Of a stretch of DNA of 64,000 nucleotides, positions 1 through 10,819 are shown one piece after another. The DNA is from Streptomyces deccanensis (GTDB taxonomy: Bacteria; Actinomycetota; Actinomycetes; Streptomycetales; Streptomycetaceae): NCBI RefSeq assembly GCF_022385335.1, contig NZ_CP092431.1, forward strand, positions 9,796,001-9,860,000, given 5' to 3'. Position 1 is the stretch's first letter; every line of letters starts with the position of its first letter. The position numbers were made by a program, and so were the translations under genes. Under the pieces are notes generated by a model. It searched no databases, was not told the origin of the DNA, and was given only the letters and a program-made list of their open reading frames with translations.

Positions 1-449
1 AGCAGAAAACCGAGGAACACGACTTCCGAGGCCCACAGGACGCCGAGCATCCCCGTCTCCGGCCGCCAGCCGTCACCGGATCTGCCCAGGAGAACCCACC
101 CCGCCATGAACACGGCCCCCGCCATGACGGCCCCGTCGAGCACCCGCCGCAGCCACGCCTGCCACCCCGTACCGGCATCGGCCGCCACCACCAGACCGGC
201 CAGCCCCAGCCCGACCGTGACCGTCACCCCGACGATCACCGCCAGGCCGGTCAACCCCGGTGTGTCCGGGGCCGGTTGCGGTGGGGTCGACAGCGCGACG
301 AGGGAGGCCCGGTAGACGCCTCCGGCGGTCGCGGAACCCGCCACCAGGAGCAGACGGGTCCGCACCCGCCCGCACGTGCCCCAGGCCCGGAGCACCAGGG
401 AGAGGGTCAGCACCAAGCAGCCGACGGACGGTCCCAGGGACAACAGCAT
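1..449 (-). CDS. Integral membrane protein, N-terminal part, runs off left edge
   Basis: The minus strand is open without a stop from ATG at 449 to the window edge (about 149 codons), preceded by a GGGAGG ribosome site a few bases upstream. The product is strongly hydrophobic: it begins MLLSLGPSVGCLVLTLSLVL and has further membrane segments near residues 30-52, 68-90, 105-120 and 132-149. Charged loops rich in Arg alternate with these segments, as in a polytopic protein. The missing C-terminus would decide the family. An N-terminal membrane module of a larger signalling protein is one possibility, but nothing visible proves it. I am sure it is coding and membrane-bound, not what it does. The 260 bp between it and the next gene show no further feature. 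Confidence 0.65.
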   Translation of the reverse strand, partial: MLLSLGPSVGCLVLTLSLVLRAWGTCGRVRTRLLLVAGSATAGGVYRASLVALSTPPQPAPDTPGLTGLAVIVGVTVTVGLGLAGLVVAADAGTGWQAWLRRVLDGAVMAGAVFMAGWVLLGRSGDGWRPETGMLGVLWASEVVFLGFL

Positions 450-711
450 CCACCCTCCCCACGGCCGCCGGATCCCGACACAGACCGTACGAAACTCACA
501 CCCGAACCTACCGGGGAAGTCAGCGGATTCACTCGTGTTGCGTAAGGACGGCCGGTGCCCTTGTGCGCCGCCGGTGGTCGGCCGTCCGCTTCGCGCGGGT
601 GAAGGGCGCGCGACCATCCGGACGTCGACCGCGTGGCGTGCCGGTGACCGTGGCCGGCGTGGTGTGCCCTGACGTTCTCGGGACGGCCCACGCGTGAAGG
701 AGACACACGGC

Positions 712-1104
712 ATGTTCGGACAGACTCAGGCGTTCAGTGGCTTCGCGGTCGACGACCTCGGCGAGGCCCGCCGGTTCTACGGTGAGACGCTCGGTCTGCG
801 GGTGGAGGAGAGCGGGCAGGGCGACATGCGGATGCTGACCCTCACGCTGGGCAGCGGCGCGCGTGTCTTCGTCTACCCGAAGGAGACGCACACCCCCGCG
901 ACGTTCACGCTGCTCAACTTCCCCGTCGACGACATCGAGTCCGCCGTCGACGAACTGGAGCGGCGCGGCGTGAGCCTGGAGCGCTATCCGGAATTCGACC
1001 ACGACGAGAAGGGCGTCGTCCGGGTCGGCGACGGCGGTCCCGCGGCGATCGCGTGGTTCACCGACCCCGCCGGGAACGTCCTCTCCGTGCTCCAGGAGAA
1101 CTGA
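712..1104 (+). CDS. VOC family (glyoxalase/bleomycin-resistance fold) protein
   Basis: A 130-residue single-domain vicinal-oxygen-chelate protein. The N-terminal half ([21 protein letters not shown]) is the typical first beta-alpha-beta-beta-beta unit. The C-terminal [14 protein letters not shown] is the usual end of these proteins and carries the last strand. The family covers metal-dependent dioxygenases, isomerases and drug-binding proteins; the substrate here cannot be told. I chose ATG 712 over the in-frame GTG 694 because AAGGAG lies at the right distance before 712. The gene stands alone and converges on katG across a strong hairpin. Confidence 0.85.
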   Translation: MFGQTQAFSGFAVDDLGEARRFYGETLGLRVEESGQGDMRMLTLTLGSGARVFVYPKETHTPATFTLLNFPVDDIESAVDELERRGVSLERYPEFDHDEKGVVRVGDGGPAAIAWFTDPAGNVLSVLQEN

Positions 1105-1122
1105 CGAACGAAGCTCGAGGGC

Positions 1123-1152
1123 GTCCCGGGGGGCCTCACCGCCCCCCGGGAC
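1123..1152. terminator. Bidirectional hairpin between the VOC gene and katG
   Basis: A perfect 12-bp stem (GTCCCGGGGGGC / GCCCCCCGGGAC) with a 6-nt loop sits between two convergent genes, 18 bp after one stop codon and 6 bp from the other. It has no U-tract, as is usual for streptomycete terminators. Confidence 0.7.
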
Positions 1153-1158
1153 CTCCGC

Positions 1159-3354
<2,196 letters not shown>

Positions 3355-3460
3355 CTACTTTCTGTCTCGGTGTTTTCGCGCACCATGCCGATGAAGGTGA
3401 TCTCGGCGTCCGTATGGTCGCGCACCGCGGACGGCACCGCCACGAAACACGCAGGGCACC

Positions 3461-3483
3461 CCTCGCATGACAGACGTGCGAGG
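3461..3483. promoter_or_regulatory. Dyad in the katG / IclR divergent promoter region
   Basis: CCTCGCA, a 9-nt spacer, then TGCGAGG form a perfect 7-bp inverted repeat. It lies about 115 bp upstream of both katG and the IclR gene, where a shared operator could be expected. The binding protein is unknown. Confidence 0.35.
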
Positions 3484-3513
3484 AATTTCCTCCTTTCCGC
3501 CGTCCTGTTCAGC

Positions 3514-3529
3514 GCCCGGGATCCCGGGC
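3514..3529. promoter_or_regulatory. 16-bp perfect palindrome upstream of the IclR gene
   Basis: GCCCGGGATCCCGGGC is self-complementary over all 16 bases, 71 bp before the IclR start. It could be an operator or a hairpin in the leader. GC-only palindromes also arise by chance in this genome. Confidence 0.25.
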
Positions 3530-3599
3530 ACCGCCTGTGCGTTCGACGTGCCCTAACGTGGCGCCCGAAGAAGCTCTGTCGGTTCTCTCGGAGGTGTTG

Positions 3600-4268
3600 A
3601 TGGCCACCCTGCAAGGCCTGGATCGTGGGCTTCGGGCTCTGGACCTGATCTCGTTGGCGGCCGACGGTCTGACGGTGGCGGACCTGGCTGCGCGGTTGGG
3701 GATCGACCGGGCCATCGCGTACCGGATCGTGGGGACGCTGGAGGAGCACGCGCTGGTGTCCCGGCAGGGCAAGCGGGTGCGGCTCGGTGCCGGTGCCGCG
3801 ACGCTGGCGGGGCGGTTCCAGCAGCAGTTGGTCCTGGCGGCCCAGCCCGTTCTGCAGGAACTCGCCGACAGCACGGGCGCCTCCGCCTTCCTGACGGTGG
3901 CGCACGGGGCGGGGGAGTGTGTTCCGGTGGCGGGTGCGCAGCCGGCCGTGCAGCACGGTCCGGTCCAGGTGGGCTACCGCATCGGCGTCCGGCATCCGCT
4001 GGAGCGCGGGGCCAACGGCATCGCCATCCTCGCGTCGCAGCCGCCCCTGCCCGACGAGCCCGAGGAGGTCGTGCGCGCCAGGGAGTCGGGCTACAGCGTC
4101 ACCTCGGGACAGTTGCAGCAGGGCGCCACCGGGATCGCGGTGGGGTTCGAGATGCCCGGCGCGGTGGGTGCCTCGGTCGGCGTGGTGGCCATGCACGACT
4201 TCGACATCGGGTCCGTCGCCGCACAGGTGAGGGACGCGGCCTCGCGACTGGACAGATTGTCCAGCTGA
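3600..4268 (+). CDS. IclR-type transcriptional regulator
   Basis: A 222-residue regulator. Residues about 1-60 form a winged helix-turn-helix (LDLISLAADGLTVADLAARL, then a recognition helix around RAIAYRIVGTLE). The rest resembles the IclR effector domain, including the ERGANGIAIL segment, but is shorter than usual at its C-terminus. I chose ATG 3600, with GGAGGTG just upstream, over an in-frame start at 3537. It lies 125 bp before hpd on the same strand and divergent from katG. Control of tyrosine breakdown is a reasonable inference from position only. Confidence 0.85.
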   Translation: MATLQGLDRGLRALDLISLAADGLTVADLAARLGIDRAIAYRIVGTLEEHALVSRQGKRVRLGAGAATLAGRFQQQLVLAAQPVLQELADSTGASAFLTVAHGAGECVPVAGAQPAVQHGPVQVGYRIGVRHPLERGANGIAILASQPPLPDEPEEVVRARESGYSVTSGQLQQGATGIAVGFEMPGAVGASVGVVAMHDFDIGSVAAQVRDAASRLDRLSS

Positions 4269-4390
4269 AGCCCGTGGAAGGGAGGCAAACTGAGCAGCTT
4301 GAGCAGCTCGGAAGGTGACTCTTGTGCAGGCCGGGGGAGCCGGTGTGTCCTACCGCCACGCGCCGGCAGCAGGCACACCGAAAGGGATGA

Positions 4391-5599
<1,209 letters not shown>

Positions 5600-5618
5600 C
5601 GGAGCGGAGCGCCGGGCG

Positions 5619-6311
5619 TCACGCCGGGGGCCCGGTGAGCTTGGTGGCCACGGCGTCGAGGACCCAGTCGAGGCCGGTCGCGAACGAGGTCTCGGCGTCC
5701 ACGTCCGTGCCGTCGTACACGGCCTTGGCCAGGGCCGGGAACCGGCCCGTGGCCAGCATTTTCGTCACGTGCGGGCCGGAGGCGCGCTGCCAGTCGAGGT
5801 CGGACAGGCCGGTGGCGCGCTCGGCCCGCAGGTTCGCCACCTCGCGCCTGATCGCGCCGGTGAAGTAGGCGCTGACCGTCTCCACGGCGCGCAGGACGGT
5901 GTCGATGTCGGCGAGGCCGTCGAGGGGGGCCAGCGTGGCCTCGGTCACGGCGAGGCTGTTCGGGCCCAGGGCCGGGCGGCCGCCGAGCAGGTCGGCCAGC
6001 CATTCGTGGCGCAGCGCGGTCCGCCGGGTGCGGTGAGCGAGGACGCTCAGCGCCTCCCGCCAGTCGCCGGGCTGCTCCTCGGGGAGGATCTCGGCGTGGA
6101 CCTCGTCCACCATGAGGTCGAACAGCTCCTCCTTGGTGGAGATGAACCCGTACAGCCGCATCGGACCGGCGCCCAACCGGCCGGCGACCTTGCGCAACGA
6201 CACCGCCTCCAGCCCGCCCTCGTCGGCCAGCGCGACGGCGGCGGCGACGATCCGCTCACGGTCGAGCGGCACGGGGCGGCTCGGCGGCTCCGGTCGGTCC
6301 CACACAGTCAT
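5619..6311 (-). CDS. TetR family repressor with TetR-type C-terminal domain
   Basis: A 230-residue repressor. The N-terminal helix-turn-helix runs from about residue 15 to 60 (RERIVAAAVALADEGGLEAV, then GAGPMRLYGFISTKEELFDL). The larger C-terminal ligand domain resembles that of tetracycline-type repressors (TetR_C). The start chosen is ATG 6311, 53 bp from the divergent flavin monooxygenase gene. That arrangement copies the tetR/tetX logic: the repressor probably controls itself and the monooxygenase through the AT-rich gap. It converges on hpd with only 19 bp between stop codons. Confidence 0.9.
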   Translation of the reverse strand: MTVWDRPEPPSRPVPLDRERIVAAAVALADEGGLEAVSLRKVAGRLGAGPMRLYGFISTKEELFDLMVDEVHAEILPEEQPGDWREALSVLAHRTRRTALRHEWLADLLGGRPALGPNSLAVTEATLAPLDGLADIDTVLRAVETVSAYFTGAIRREVANLRAERATGLSDLDWQRASGPHVTKMLATGRFPALAKAVYDGTDVDAETSFATGLDWVLDAVATKLTGPPA

Positions 6312-6322
6312 GGCCACATCGT

Positions 6323-6361
6323 ACTGTTGCGATACGTTGCATCGTGTAAATACAGTGTATC
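6323..6361. promoter_or_regulatory. Divergent promoter/operator between the TetR and TetX-like genes
   Basis: An unusually AT-rich stretch in a GC-rich genome. It contains two overlapping dyads: ACTGT (6323-6327) with ACAGT (6352-6356), and GATAC (6331-6335) with GTATC (6357-6361). The second extends imperfectly to 8 of 11 matches per arm. Reading leftwards, TTTACA and ACAGTA are 17 bp apart and could be -35 and -10 boxes for the repressor gene. This is the natural target of the adjacent TetR protein. Confidence 0.5.
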
Positions 6362-6364
6362 GGC

Positions 6365-7489
6365 ATGAGACATCGCATCGCCGTGGTCGGAAGCGGTCCC
6401 GCCGGCCTGACCCTCGCCCGCGTCCTCCATCGCCATGATCATCCCGTCGCCCTCTTCGAACGCGATCCCGGTCCCGACGCCCGCCCGCCGGGCGGCACAC
6501 TGGACCTGCATGCAGGGCTGGGCCAACTCGCCCTGGACAGGGCCGGGTTGCTGGCGGAGTTCCAGGCGCTGTCTCGCCCCGAGGGGCAGGCCATGCGCAT
6601 CCTGGACCCGGCGGGGACCGTGCTGCGTGACTGGCGGCCCCGCCCGGACGACCGCGCCAACCCCGAGATCGACCGCGGGCAACTGCGTGACCTGCTGCTC
6701 GGCCCCCTCGACGTCCGGTGGGGGCGGGGTGTGACGCACGTGGCCGCGGGGACCGGTGACGGCGCCGTGGTCTCTTTCGAGGACGGGCGGCAGGAGACGT
6801 TCGACCTCGTGGTCGGCGCGGACGGTGCCTGGTCCCGGGTCCGCCCGGCCCTCTCGTCCGTGACACCGCACTACACCGGCGTCACCACGGTCGAGACCTC
6901 CCTGGACGACGTCGACACCCGCCACCCCGGCCTCGCCCGGTTGATCGGCGACGGTTCCCTCGCTGTCCACGGTGCGAACCGAGCCCTCGTCGCCCAGCGC
7001 AACAGCGGCGGCCACGTCAAGGTGTACGCCCAGTTCCGCGCCCCGCTGGACCGGCACGCGCAGCCGGACCCGGCCGACGTCGAGGCCGTACGGTCGGACC
7101 TGCTGGCCCTGTTCGACGGCTGGGCCGATCCCGTTCTCGACCTCCTCCGGCACGGCACCGCCTTCGTCCACCGCCCCCTGTACACCCTGCCCGTCTCCCA
7201 CACCTGGACCCATGTCCCCGGGGTGACGCTCCTGGGCGACGCCGCGCATCTGATGCCCCCACTGGGGGCGGGCGCCAACCTCGCGATGCTGGAGGGCGCC
7301 GAACTCGCAGAGGCCATCGCCGCCGCTTCCGGCCCGGGAGATCTGGACGAAACAGTCCGCGCCTTCGAGGAGCGGATGTGGGCGCGGGCCACCACGTGGG
7401 CGAAGATCACGACGGCAGGTCTGGAACGCCTGGTGAGCCCGGACCCCGCCCAGGCCCTCGCCCTCTTCGACGAGGTCCAGGCGTCCTGA
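6365..7489 (+). CDS. FAD-dependent monooxygenase, TetX-like (class A)
   Basis: A 374-residue single-component flavin monooxygenase. The Rossmann dinucleotide motif VVGSGPAGLTLA lies at residues 7-18. The middle DG motif is DLVVGADGAWSRVR. The FAD-binding GD motif GDAAHLMPPLGAGANLAM is nearly identical in form to TetX-type tetracycline-inactivating enzymes. Family members hydroxylate aromatic or polyketide substrates using NAD(P)H and oxygen. Divergence from a TetR repressor suggests substrate-induced detoxification. The true substrate is unknown and tetracycline should not be assumed. Only about 3 bases separate the AT-rich promoter from the ATG, so the mRNA may be leaderless. Confidence 0.9.
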   Translation: MRHRIAVVGSGPAGLTLARVLHRHDHPVALFERDPGPDARPPGGTLDLHAGLGQLALDRAGLLAEFQALSRPEGQAMRILDPAGTVLRDWRPRPDDRANPEIDRGQLRDLLLGPLDVRWGRGVTHVAAGTGDGAVVSFEDGRQETFDLVVGADGAWSRVRPALSSVTPHYTGVTTVETSLDDVDTRHPGLARLIGDGSLAVHGANRALVAQRNSGGHVKVYAQFRAPLDRHAQPDPADVEAVRSDLLALFDGWADPVLDLLRHGTAFVHRPLYTLPVSHTWTHVPGVTLLGDAAHLMPPLGAGANLAMLEGAELAEAIAAASGPGDLDETVRAFEERMWARATTWAKITTAGLERLVSPDPAQALALFDEVQAS

Positions 7490-7518
7490 GCGCCGGATGA
7501 GCCCTCCAGACGCGGCCC

Positions 7519-8652
7519 TCAGTCCGCCACCGCCACGAGCCGCCCCGGTCCTCCTCGCGGGCCCTCCCACTGCCGGAGCAGGCTGGTGACCGCCTGGCGG
7601 CCCGCGCGGTTGGAGCCCACGGTGGACTGGGACGGTCCGAAGCCGACCAGGTGCACGCGTGGTTCGCCGGCCACCTGGGTGCCTTGCATGGTGATCCCGC
7701 CGCGTTCGTTGCGCAGCCGCAGAGGGTCCAGGTGGGCCAGCGCGGCCTTGAAGCCCGTGGCCCACAGGATGGCGTCGACGGTCGTGAAGGAGCCGTCCGC
7801 CTCGCGCACGCCGCCGGGTTCGATCGCGGTGAACATGGGACGACGTACGAGAACCCCGCGCTCCTTCGCCGCGAGGGCGTACGGGGTCCAGCCCAGGCCG
7901 GTGTAGGAGACGACGCTCCCGGTGGGCCGGCCCGCCGCCACGTCGGCGGCGACCTTGGCGATGATCTGGCGGCCTTCGACCTCGGGGTTGAACCCGCCCT
8001 CCAGGAAGACGGGTTCACGCCGCGTGTACCAGTACGTGGTGGCCACGCGGGAGATCTCCTCCAGTTGCTGGAGCGCCGAGATGCCTCCGCCGACGACGGC
8101 GACCCGGAGTCCCGCGAACCGGTCGGCGGAGACGTAGTCGTGGGTGTGGAGCTGGAGGCCGGTGAAGCTCTCCTGTCCCGGGTAGTGCGGACGGACGGGG
8201 TTGGTCCAGGTGCCGGTGGCGTTGATGACCGCCCGTGCGATCCAGGTCCCCGCGCTCGTTTCCACCGCCAGGTCACCGTCGGGGCGGTCGTCCAGCGGCC
8301 GTACGGCGCCCACCGTCACCGGTCGCTGGATCGGCAGGTCGGTCGCCTGCTCGAAGGCGGCGAAGTAGCGCGGCACGGCCGTACGGCTGGGTTCGTCGGG
8401 GTCCACCGGCGGCTGCGGGAAGTCGGGCAGGTCGAAGATGCCGTTCACGGTGTTCATCCGCAGGGACTCCCAGCGGTGCCGCCACGCCCCGCCGGCCGCC
8501 GGTTCGGCGTCGAGGACCACGAAGGTCCGCTCGCCGCCCGGGTCGGTCAGGGCGCTGGTGAAGCCGCGCCGCTTGAGGTGGTAGCCAGCCGAGAGGCCGG
8601 ACTGCCCACCCCCTATGACCACGACCGTCGCCCGCCCTCCGTCAGTGTGCAT
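7519..8652 (-). CDS. FAD/NAD(P)-dependent oxidoreductase, flavin-monooxygenase type
   Basis: A 377-residue protein with an FAD-binding motif at the N-terminus (VVVIGGGQSGLSAGYHLKRRG) and an NADP-binding motif in the middle (RVAVVGGGISALQQLEEI). A late INATGTW-type motif is also present, as in flavin-containing monooxygenases and related Baeyer-Villiger-like enzymes. DAEPAAGGAWRHRWESLRM is the usual second FAD contact. I chose ATG 8652, preceded by AGAGGG. A much longer open frame extends upstream but lacks family similarity. Substrate unknown; the gene converges on the TetX-like monooxygenase. Confidence 0.88.
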   Translation of the reverse strand: MHTDGGRATVVVIGGGQSGLSAGYHLKRRGFTSALTDPGGERTFVVLDAEPAAGGAWRHRWESLRMNTVNGIFDLPDFPQPPVDPDEPSRTAVPRYFAAFEQATDLPIQRPVTVGAVRPLDDRPDGDLAVETSAGTWIARAVINATGTWTNPVRPHYPGQESFTGLQLHTHDYVSADRFAGLRVAVVGGGISALQQLEEISRVATTYWYTRREPVFLEGGFNPEVEGRQIIAKVAADVAAGRPTGSVVSYTGLGWTPYALAAKERGVLVRRPMFTAIEPGGVREADGSFTTVDAILWATGFKAALAHLDPLRLRNERGGITMQGTQVAGEPRVHLVGFGPSQSTVGSNRAGRQAVTSLLRQWEGPRGGPGRLVAVAD

Positions 8653-8923
8653 CGGCGCGTTCACCCTCTCGCGGATCAGTAGTGCCCCCCGTGGCGAGGC
8701 GCATGAGGTCGGTGTCGAAGCCGACGTCCTCCGAGGATTGTTGCGCGCGTGTCGCGTTGCCGCCGAACTGGTGCGCGTACCCGCCCCAGTTGTCGTCGGC
8801 GATCTGCCGCCCGGCTCCGCTGAGCACCAGGACGGACAGGGTCTGGCGATCAGCAGGTCGTTGTCGATCAGGTCGGCGAACGACTTGAGGAGGACCGGGG
8901 CGAGCTGAAATGCCGAACTGCAT
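8642..8923 (-). pseudogene. Possible decayed short gene upstream of the oxidoreductase
   Basis: A good ribosome site (AGGAG, 7 nt) precedes ATG 8923 and the peptide MQFGI. Coherent protein-like sequence then continues in a shifted frame (FQLAPVLLKSFADLIDNDLL), and returns to the first frame (SVLVLSGAGRQIADDNWGGY and onward). This pattern suggests a small gene broken by two frameshifts rather than spacer DNA. I cannot name the family. If it is not a gene, the 270 bp are just the oxidoreductase leader. Confidence 0.25.
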
Positions 8924-9019
8924 CGTGAACTCCTAGGTCGCCCAGGATCTCGAACCGTATGTGGGATGAACAAGAAGATGCGTCATCTATTCCGGCAGGG
9001 CCCGCGCCGCTCGGTTTCG

Positions 9020-9033
9020 GTTGACGCGCCAAC
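9020..9033. promoter_or_regulatory. GTTG-N6-CAAC operator copy 1
   Basis: GTTGACGCGCCAAC is a 14-bp dyad with one mismatch, 57 bp before the NmrA-like start and 28 bp centre-to-centre from copy 2. It has the architecture expected of a MarR-family operator. Confidence 0.5.
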
Positions 9034-9047
9034 CATGCTCTGCTTTG

Positions 9048-9061
9048 GTTGATGCATCAAC
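9048..9061. promoter_or_regulatory. GTTG-N6-CAAC operator copy 2 (perfect palindrome)
   Basis: GTTGATGCATCAAC is a perfect 14-bp palindrome just upstream of the NmrA-like gene. The same GTTG-N6-CAAC pattern recurs before the MarR gene (one mismatch) and the pirin gene. Confidence 0.6.
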
Positions 9062-9090
9062 GGATTCTCTCCCGGACAGGGGTAGCTGGC

Positions 9091-10041
9091 ATGAGTGACA
9101 AGAAGGTCATCGCGGTCGCCGGAGCCACGGGTGCGCAGGGTGGCGGTGCCGTACGGGCGATCCTGGCCGATCCGGACGCCGGCTTCACCGTGCGCGCGCT
9201 GACCCGGAACCCGGACTCGCCCGCCGCCAAGGAACTGGTCGAGCTCGGCGCGGAGGTCGTACGGGCGGACTTCTACGACGAGCCGTCCGTGCACGCGGCG
9301 TTCGAGGGCGCGTACGGGGCCTTCCTGGTCACCAACTTCTGGGCGCACGGCTCGGCCGCCAAGGAGACCGAGGAGGTCGAGGTCCTCGTCCGGGCGGCCG
9401 AGGCCGCCGGTCTGCGGCACGTCGTGTGGTCGACGCTGGAGGACACCCGCGAGCTGCTGCCGCTGGAGGACGAGCGAATGCCCGTGCTCCAGGAGAAGTA
9501 CAACGTGCCGCACTTCGACGCCAAGGGCGAGGCCAACGAGCTGTTCCGCCGGGCCGGGGTGCCGACCACCTTCCTGAATACGACGTTCTTCTTCCAGGGC
9601 TTCCTGTCGATGATGGGTCCCAAGCGGGGCGAGGACGGCGTGCTGACGCTGACGCTGCCCTTCGAGGACGGCAAACTGCTGTCCGGCGTCGACGTGAACG
9701 ACATCGGCCGCACGGCGCTCGCCATCCTCAAGAACGGCGAGCGCTTCATCGGCCGCACCGTCGGGCTGGCGGGCGACCACCTGACCGGTGCGCAGTACGC
9801 GGAGAAGATCGGGGCGGCCATCGGTGAGCCGGTACGCTTCCAGTCGGTGCCCTACGACGTCTTCCGCTCCCTCGGAGTGCCGGCGGGCGACGAGATCGCC
9901 AACATGTTCCAGTACTACGGCGACTTCGACCGGGAGTTCACCGGCGCGCGTGACCTGGACGAAATCCGGCGGATCCACCCCGGGCTCAAGAGCTTCGACA
10001 CCTGGCTGGCCGAGAACGCCGCCGACATCCCGGTGGACTGA
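9091..10041 (+). CDS. NmrA-like NAD(P)-binding protein
   Basis: A 316-residue atypical short-chain-dehydrogenase-fold protein. The N-terminal VIAVAGATGAQGGGAVRAIL is the NmrA/HSCARG variant of the dinucleotide motif. The usual YxxxK catalytic pair is not evident, and members of this family often sense NADP rather than catalyse. FWAHGSAAKETEEV and the segment around YNVPHFDAKGEANELFR are characteristic. ATG 9091 has an AGGGG site upstream. A MarR gene follows 72 bp downstream, and shared operator dyads suggest redox- or electrophile-responsive repression by that MarR protein. Confidence 0.88.
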   Translation: MSDKKVIAVAGATGAQGGGAVRAILADPDAGFTVRALTRNPDSPAAKELVELGAEVVRADFYDEPSVHAAFEGAYGAFLVTNFWAHGSAAKETEEVEVLVRAAEAAGLRHVVWSTLEDTRELLPLEDERMPVLQEKYNVPHFDAKGEANELFRRAGVPTTFLNTTFFFQGFLSMMGPKRGEDGVLTLTLPFEDGKLLSGVDVNDIGRTALAILKNGERFIGRTVGLAGDHLTGAQYAEKIGAAIGEPVRFQSVPYDVFRSLGVPAGDEIANMFQYYGDFDREFTGARDLDEIRRIHPGLKSFDTWLAENAADIPVD

Positions 10042-10081
10042 CCCGGCGTCCCCGTCCATCCGGGCGCCAGTCCAGACATTT

Positions 10082-10107
10082 GGTGAACTGTCAACTACGC
10101 TTACACT
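10082..10107 (+). promoter_or_regulatory. Promoter of the MarR gene with overlapping operator dyad
   Basis: A -35-like TTGGTG and a -10 TACACT (10102-10107) are 16 bp apart, placing transcription start at or next to the ATG at 10114. The mRNA is therefore probably leaderless, which fits the absence of a ribosome site. GGTG-N6-CAAC (10082-10095), a one-mismatch version of the neighbouring operators, overlaps this promoter and implies autorepression. Confidence 0.45.
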
Positions 10108-10113
10108 CTCCTC

Positions 10114-10581
10114 ATGGGAGAGACAGTGCGATGGCTGACGTCGGAGGAGCAGCGCGCGTGGCGTGGCTTCGTCCGCTTGCATGAGCGGCTCGGCGGGCGC
10201 CTGGGGCGCATGCTGCAGTCGGAGTCCAATGTGTCGGCCGCGGACTTCGCGGTGCTCGTCCATCTGACGGACTCGCCGGAGGGGCGGCAGCGCTACCAGG
10301 ACCTGGCGCGGGCGCTGGAGTGGGAGAAGAGCCGGATGTCCCACCACATCGCGCGGATGGCCGGGCGCGGCATGGTGGTGCGGGAGGAGTGCGCCGAGGA
10401 CGGGCGCGGGGCGTACGTGGTGATCACGGACGTCGGCCGAACGGCCATCGAAGCGGCCGCCCCGCGCCATGTCCAGGCGGTGCGTGAGCTGTTCATCGAC
10501 CATGTCACGCCGGCCGAGCTGCGCGTCCTGGCCGAGATCTCCGAGCGCGTCATCGGCAAACTGGACGAGGACCGGGCCTGA
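10114..10581 (+). CDS. MarR family transcriptional regulator
   Basis: A 155-residue winged-helix repressor. The helix-turn-helix lies around residues 58-90 (YQDLARALEWEKSRMSHHIA), followed by a wing with the family's D-x-R motif (EDGRGAYVVIT). No cysteine is placed as in OhrR, so sensing by thiol oxidation is not obvious; ligand binding is equally possible. It sits between an NmrA-like gene and a pirin gene, and all three promoters carry the same dyad type. I infer that this is the regulator of a three-promoter local regulon. Confidence 0.92.
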   Translation: MGETVRWLTSEEQRAWRGFVRLHERLGGRLGRMLQSESNVSAADFAVLVHLTDSPEGRQRYQDLARALEWEKSRMSHHIARMAGRGMVVREECAEDGRGAYVVITDVGRTAIEAAAPRHVQAVRELFIDHVTPAELRVLAEISERVIGKLDEDRA

Positions 10582-10781
10582 CCTGGGGGCCGGCCTCGCC
10601 TTGCGTATCGGACCCAGGGCGGCCGTGATGCCGAGCGGCAGCCGAAGAGCCCGATGACCAGGCCGACGGCAGCCGCCGGCATGGATGACTCATCAACGAG
10701 GTTCGCGGCGGCCCGCCCTCGCCGCCGTTGGTGTGTCTACCCGCCGCGCTGTAGTCACCGGTCGGCGCTCGTGGCATGATT

Positions 10782-10795
10782 GTTGATGTGACAAC
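10782..10795. promoter_or_regulatory. GTTG-N6-CAAC operator before the pirin gene
   Basis: GTTGATGTGACAAC lies 25 bp upstream of the pirin GTG start. It keeps both half sites of the upstream NmrA operators, while the central six bases are not symmetric. Confidence 0.45.
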
Positions 10796-10819
10796 TGAAG
10801 TGTGGGGAAGGGGCGCTCG

